A stretch of DNA of 9,529 nucleotides from Alphaproteobacteria bacterium (GTDB lineage Bacteria > Pseudomonadota > Alphaproteobacteria > Caulobacterales > Caulobacteraceae), in contig JAHINZ010000214.1 in NCBI GenBank assembly GCA_018895795.1, positions 1 to 9,529 of the forward strand, written 5' to 3'. Within the stretch, counting starts at the first letter, position 1; every line of letters begins with the position of its first letter. The notes under the pieces are model-generated. The model saw only the letters and a program-made list of their open reading frames with translations. It did no database searches and had not been told where the DNA came from. A program made the position numbers and the translations under genes. Below are positions 6,270 to 9,529 of this stretch, one piece after another.

Positions 6270-7685
6270 ATGGCGCGCGAACAGCGGGGCGCGGCCCCGG
6301 AGAACGTAGCAGCGGCGGCGATTTTCGAGGATGAGCCCCGCCTTTCGGACGCGGAGCCGAGACGAGGTCAGCACGTCAGCTTGGGCGCGCGACAGAGGCT
6401 GGTCGCCTGCGCGGCGGCGCTGCTCGCGCTGATCCTCGGCGTGCTCGATCCGCAGGATCTGTTCGCCGGCGTCTATTGGAGCTTTTTCGTCGTCTTCCTA
6501 GGCGGGGCGCTGATCCGACTGGCGGCGATGTTCACACCGCGCATCGCGAAGGGTGCGACACCCTTGCCGGACGAAGCCCTGCCCCCCTACACCCTGATAG
6601 TACCGCTCTATCGCGAAGCCGAGGTCGCGGCCGAACTGGTGGCCCATCTGGATCGGCTCGACTACCCGCGTGACCGCCTGCAGGCGCTGATCGTGCTGGA
6701 GGCGGACGATCTGGCGACCCGATCGGCGTTTCGGGCGTTGGACCTGCCCGCGTTCATCCAGGTTCTGGTGGTTCCGCCGGGCGTCCCGCGCACCAAGCCT
6801 CGCGCCTGCAACGAGGCCCTGACCTGGGCCAAGGGTGATCTGGTGGTCATCTACGACGCCGAGGACGCCCCCGATCCGCTGCAGCTGCGCGAGGCGGCGG
6901 CCCGCTTCGCGGCTGAGGATTCGAGCCTGGCCTGTCTGCAAGCGCCCTTGCGGATCGAAACGCCGCACCATCCGGCCTTCATTCCCCACCAGTTCCAGCT
7001 GGAATATGCCGCCCTGTTCGAGGTGCTGCTGCCGGCCTATGCGCAATGGGGTCTACCGTTCCCGCTGGGCGGCACCAGCAATCACTTCAAGGCGGCCCCT
7101 CTACGCGCCGTAGGCGGCTGGGACGCCTACAATGTGACGGAGGATGCGGATATTGGCTTCCGCCTGGCCCGCGCGGGCTACCGTCTGGGCACGATTGACC
7201 GCCCGACCCTGGAGACCGCGCCCACCTCCCTGGCCCAATGGGGACCGCAGAGGGCCCGCTGGATCAAGGGCCATCTTCAGACCCTGACCGTTCATACCCG
7301 GCTGGGCGCCCAGCGCGCGCCGCGGGCGCTGCTGGCCCTGATCGTGACGCTGGCCCTACCGATCGCATCGTCCAACCTGCACGCTCCGGCGATGATCCTG
7401 GCGGCGATCGGCCTGATCCTGGACCAGATGGCCGACGGCCGGTCGTCGATCGCCATTTCCGATCTCGTCCTCTACGCCGTGGGGTGGGGCGCCTCCGCGG
7501 CCTGCGGCGCTTTGGGCCTCCGGCGCTCCGGCGGCGCGCCGCGCGCCCTGCATCTGCTGGGCCTGGCCGGTTACTGGACCCTCTGGATCATCGCTTCGCC
7601 GCGCGCCGTGTGGCAATTCTTCTTCGCGCCGCACCACTGGGACAAGACCGTCCACGCCCCCCGCACTGGACGGCGCGCGCCTTGA
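6270..7685 (+). CDS. Membrane-bound family 2 glycosyltransferase (processive/NfrB-like type)
   Basis: This inner-membrane GT2 enzyme of 471 aa probably transfers sugars from a nucleotide donor on the cytoplasmic face. The start is the ATG at 6270 with GGGAGG (6260-6265) 4 nt upstream. Two hydrophobic helices (about 43-60 and 66-88) precede the GT-A domain, whose first strand is YTLIVPLYRE (107-116). Donor and metal residues are LEADD (143-147) and YDAED (195-199, with D196 and D199). The acceptor/catalytic region carries GGTSNHFK (267-274), VTEDADIGFRLARAGYR (289-305, including the acidic base region) and QRARW at 327-331, the QxxRW motif of processive synthases such as BcsA. Several hydrophobic helices follow (about 353-448), then a short basic tail. 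No PilZ domain is seen. Polymer and sugar are unknown. It is first in a three-gene plus-strand cluster. Confidence 0.92.
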   Translation: MAREQRGAAPENVAAAAIFEDEPRLSDAEPRRGQHVSLGARQRLVACAAALLALILGVLDPQDLFAGVYWSFFVVFLGGALIRLAAMFTPRIAKGATPLPDEALPPYTLIVPLYREAEVAAELVAHLDRLDYPRDRLQALIVLEADDLATRSAFRALDLPAFIQVLVVPPGVPRTKPRACNEALTWAKGDLVVIYDAEDAPDPLQLREAAARFAAEDSSLACLQAPLRIETPHHPAFIPHQFQLEYAALFEVLLPAYAQWGLPFPLGGTSNHFKAAPLRAVGGWDAYNVTEDADIGFRLARAGYRLGTIDRPTLETAPTSLAQWGPQRARWIKGHLQTLTVHTRLGAQRAPRALLALIVTLALPIASSNLHAPAMILAAIGLILDQMADGRSSIAISDLVLYAVGWGASAACGALGLRRSGGAPRALHLLGLAGYWTLWIIASPRAVWQFFFAPHHWDKTVHAPRTGRRAP

Positions 7686-7691
7686 AAGCGT

Positions 7692-8615
7692 ATGGGCGAG
7701 GCGATGAGCCCGACGATCGCCCCCGCCCCCATTGTCATGCGCACCACCGGCTGGAGCGACTACGCCCTGCTGGACAGCGGTAACGGCAAGAAGCTGGAAC
7801 GCTATGGCCCCTACACGGTCGTGCGCCCCGAACCGCAATGCTTCTGGTCGCCCCGCCTTGCCGCCCAGGCCTGGGACCATGCCGACGCCGTGTTCGATCC
7901 CAGCGACGAGGACGAGGCCGGGCGTTGGCGTTTCAAGGGCAAGCCCTTGGAGAAGTTCCCCCTGGCCTGGGGCGAGGCCAAGTTCCACGGTCAGTTCACC
8001 GCCTTCCGGCACCTGGCCTTCTTCCCCGAGCAGGCCGCCAACTGGGCCTGGCAGGACCAGCGCGTCCGCGCCTTCGCCAAGACATCGGGTCGTCAGCCGA
8101 AGATCCTGAATCTGTTCGGCTATACGGGCGTTGCCTCGCTGGTTTGCGCCGCCGCCGGCGCGGCCGTCACCCATGTGGACGCCTCCAAGAAGTCGGTCGG
8201 TTTCGCCCGCGAGAACGCCGCCTTCGCCGGGTTGGACGACAAGCCGATCCGCTGGATCGTCGAGGACGCCCGCAAGTTCGTGGCCCGCGAAGTCCGGCGC
8301 GGCAATGTCTATGACGGCGTCATCCTGGACCCGCCCAAGTTCGGCCGCGGCGCTGACGGCGAGGTCTGGCGACTGTTCGAGGATTTGACCGAACTGACCA
8401 CCAACTGCGCCCAGTTGCTCAGCGACGATGCTTCATTCCTGCTGATGAACGCCTATGCCGCCCGCGTCTCTGGCGCGGCGATGTCGGGCCTGCTGGCTCA
8501 GGTGCTGGAGGGCCGCGGCGGCGTCATCGACTGGGGCGAGCTGTCCTTGGTCGAGGAAAAGGGCGATCGTCAGATCGGCCTGTCGTTCTTCGCCCGCTGG
8601 TCTTCCGAGGGATGA
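7692..8615 (+). CDS. Class I SAM-dependent methyltransferase, COG1092/RlmI-like
   Basis: This is a cytoplasmic S-adenosylmethionine-dependent methyltransferase of 307 aa, in the family that includes 23S rRNA m5C methyltransferase RlmI. The N-terminal part has WSDYALLDSGNGKKLERYGP (21-40) and FRHLAFFPEQAANWAW (105-120), typical of one COG1092 branch. The Rossmann domain shows motif I ILNLFGYTGVASL (138-150), the ribose-binding acidic Asp163 in HVDAS, motif II VEDARK (190-195) and motif IV DPPKFGRG (213-220). It is about 90 aa shorter than RlmI (396 aa) and has no PUA domain. Where RlmI has a Cys-containing strand (F-S-C-S), this protein reads FLLMNAYAARVSG (249-261), so m5C chemistry is doubtful. 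The start is the ATG at 7692, 6 nt after the glycosyltransferase stop; ATG 7704 is an alternative. Its stop overlaps the next gene's ATG 8612. Confidence 0.9.
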   Translation: MGEAMSPTIAPAPIVMRTTGWSDYALLDSGNGKKLERYGPYTVVRPEPQCFWSPRLAAQAWDHADAVFDPSDEDEAGRWRFKGKPLEKFPLAWGEAKFHGQFTAFRHLAFFPEQAANWAWQDQRVRAFAKTSGRQPKILNLFGYTGVASLVCAAAGAAVTHVDASKKSVGFARENAAFAGLDDKPIRWIVEDARKFVAREVRRGNVYDGVILDPPKFGRGADGEVWRLFEDLTELTTNCAQLLSDDASFLLMNAYAARVSGAAMSGLLAQVLEGRGGVIDWGELSLVEEKGDRQIGLSFFARWSSEG

Positions 8616-8620
8616 GCGGG

Positions 8621-9412
8621 ATGAACGCCAGAACCGTCACCTCGCTGTCGAACGCCACGGTGAAAGCTGTCCGCGCCCTGCACATGCGCAAGGAGCGCGA
8701 AGAGAGCGGCCTGTTCCTGGCCGAGGGCCTGAAGATCGTCATCGAGGCGATCGACTGCGGCCATGCGCCGAAAATCCTGATGTACGGCCGCGACGCCGCC
8801 GACCATCCGATGCTGCAAAAGGCTTCGCAGGCCTGCCTGAAGGCCGGCGGCGAAATCATTGAAGTCAATCGTGAAATTCTCGAGAAGGTCTCGCGCCGCG
8901 ACAACCCCCAGGCCGTGGTCGGGGTGTTCAAGCAGGTGTTCGCGCCGCTGGGCGCCATCATCCCGCAAAGCGCGCCCTGCTGGGTGGCGATGCAGGCCGT
9001 GCGCGATCCGGGCAACCTTGGCACGGTGATCCGCACCGCCGACGCGGCCGGTTGCGGTGGGGTGATCCTGGTCGGCGACTGCGTCGATCCCTATTCGGTC
9101 GAGGGCGTTCGGGCGACCATGGGCTCGATCTTCGCGGTGCAGATCGCCAAGGCGACGATCCCGGAATTCCTGGCCTGGCGCGAAGGTTGGCCCGGCTCGG
9201 TGGTCGGCACCTTGCTGACCGCCACCGTCGACCACAAGAGCGCCGACTATGTGAAGCCGTCGCTGATCCTGATGGGCAATGAGCAACAGGGCCTGCCACC
9301 GGAACTGGCGGCGGCCTGCGACGTCAACGTCAAGATCCCGATGCGCGGCCGGGCCGACAGCCTGAACCTGTCGGTGGCGACGGGGATCATGATCTATACG
9401 GTGACGGGGTAG
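8621..9412 (+). CDS. SpoU/TrmH-family RNA methyltransferase
   Basis: This is a SPOUT-class RNA 2'-O-methyltransferase of 263 aa, expected to act on rRNA or tRNA as a dimer. Residues 1-105 form the substrate-binding domain, with GLFLAEGLKIVIEAI at 30-44. The knotted catalytic domain has motif 1 DPGNLGTVIRTADAAG (129-144, including Asn132 and Arg138), motif 2 LILMGNEQQGLP (215-226, with Glu221), and motif 3 IPMRGRADSLNLSVATGI (239-256, with Asn249 and Ser251). All SpoU signature residues are present. The start at 8621 has GAGGG (8607-8611) 9 nt upstream. An in-frame ATG at 8612, overlapping the preceding TGA as ATGA, has that box only 1 nt away and adds MSG. It is the last gene of the cluster. 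The target nucleotide cannot be named; the full length is within the family norm. Confidence 0.95.
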   Translation: MNARTVTSLSNATVKAVRALHMRKEREESGLFLAEGLKIVIEAIDCGHAPKILMYGRDAADHPMLQKASQACLKAGGEIIEVNREILEKVSRRDNPQAVVGVFKQVFAPLGAIIPQSAPCWVAMQAVRDPGNLGTVIRTADAAGCGGVILVGDCVDPYSVEGVRATMGSIFAVQIAKATIPEFLAWREGWPGSVVGTLLTATVDHKSADYVKPSLILMGNEQQGLPPELAAACDVNVKIPMRGRADSLNLSVATGIMIYTVTG

Positions 9413-9432
9413 GCACGCGATCCTCCTCCCCA

Positions 9433-9455
9433 AGGGCAAGGCCCTCGCCTAGGCG
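9433..9455 (+). terminator. Short inverted repeats after the SpoU gene, possible terminator
   Basis: AGGGC-AAG-GCCCT (9433-9445) is a perfect 5-bp hairpin with a 3-nt loop, directly followed by the 10-bp palindrome CGCCTAGGCG (9446-9455). They begin 20 nt after the SpoU stop, a usual terminator position. No T-run follows, so this would be a weak or Rho-assisted end rather than a textbook intrinsic terminator. Confidence 0.35.
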
Positions 9456-9482
9456 TTAGCGGGATTGGACGGGGACACAGGC

Positions 9483-9528
9483 CCGCAGCCTCGCGCGAGA
9501 ATCGCCGAGGGGATGGGAAGGGCTGCGG
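9483..9528. repeat. Long-range inverted repeat CCGCAGCC / GGCTGCGG with internal dyads
   Basis: The 8-bp arms lie at 9483-9490 and 9521-9528. The 30-bp interior begins with a palindrome CTCGCGCGAG (9490-9499), and CCTCG (9489-9493) can also pair with CGAGG (9506-9510). The stretch 9413-9529 holds no supported gene. The right arm is cut short by the window edge, so the element may extend beyond it. Confidence 0.4.
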
Positions 9529-9529
9529 A

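Noticed and set aside
5413..6309. Plus-strand 298-codon open frame opposite tetR
   Set aside because: Antisense to the TetR HTH and WHG regions, and it runs through both promoters.
9449..9529. Possible C-terminal tail of a minus-strand gene
   Set aside because: A 26-codon open frame ending in TAG at 9449-9451 is expected by chance in such GC-rich DNA, and it overlaps the inverted repeats.
1..9529. CRISPR arrays, insertion sequences, tRNA/rRNA genes, phage or defence systems
   Set aside because: No spaced repeats, transposase or integrase motifs, tRNA-like folds or defence-protein domains were seen; the gene content is ordinary chromosomal.

Overview
The window is GC-rich, gene-dense, ordinary chromosomal DNA from an alphaproteobacterium. 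The protein signatures (dapA divergent from a long periplasmic Slt, a TetR-led FecCD-type importer, a COG1092-like methyltransferase) and the -35/-10 spacings suggest Caulobacteraceae (Caulobacter, Brevundimonas or Phenylobacterium). That placement is inferred from family knowledge; no database search was possible. I see no phage, transposon, CRISPR or toxin-antitoxin signature.

Layout from left to right. (1) 1-560, minus: the first 186 complete codons of dapA (4-hydroxy-tetrahydrodipicolinate synthase), whose C-terminal end lies beyond the left edge. (2) 561-804: a divergent control region with a large nested inverted repeat, a short direct repeat and a candidate plus-strand promoter. (3) 805-2910, plus: an exported Slt70-type lytic transglycosylase, probably starting at a TTG. 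(4) 2912-6099, minus: a compact operon read right to left, TetR-family regulator, periplasmic binding protein, FecCD-type permease, ATPase. The last two junctions are 4-nt ATGA overlaps, and the operon ends 1 bp from the convergent slt stop. (5) 6100-6269: a second divergent control region with promoter-like boxes in both directions, each overlapped by a different palindrome. (6) 6270-9412, plus: a membrane GT2 glycosyltransferase, a class I SAM-dependent (COG1092/RlmI-like) methyltransferase and a SpoU/TrmH-family RNA methyltransferase, tightly packed and probably co-transcribed. (7) 9413-9529: non-coding DNA with several inverted repeats, probably an operon end.

How the genes fit together. 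dapA supplies diaminopimelate and lysine precursors for peptidoglycan, while the divergent slt cleaves peptidoglycan. The minus-strand operon is a complete inner-membrane importer of the cobalamin/ferric-siderophore/heme class, led by its own regulator. Its substrate cannot be fixed from sequence, and no TonB receptor gene or recognisable cobalamin riboswitch lies in the window. The right-hand operon joins an envelope-type glycosyltransferase to two RNA-modification-type enzymes, a pairing with no obvious shared pathway.

I did not find a clearly new biological system. The best leads are the two regulatory regions, the TetR-led importer, and the RlmI-like enzyme that lacks the PUA domain and the usual cysteine motif.
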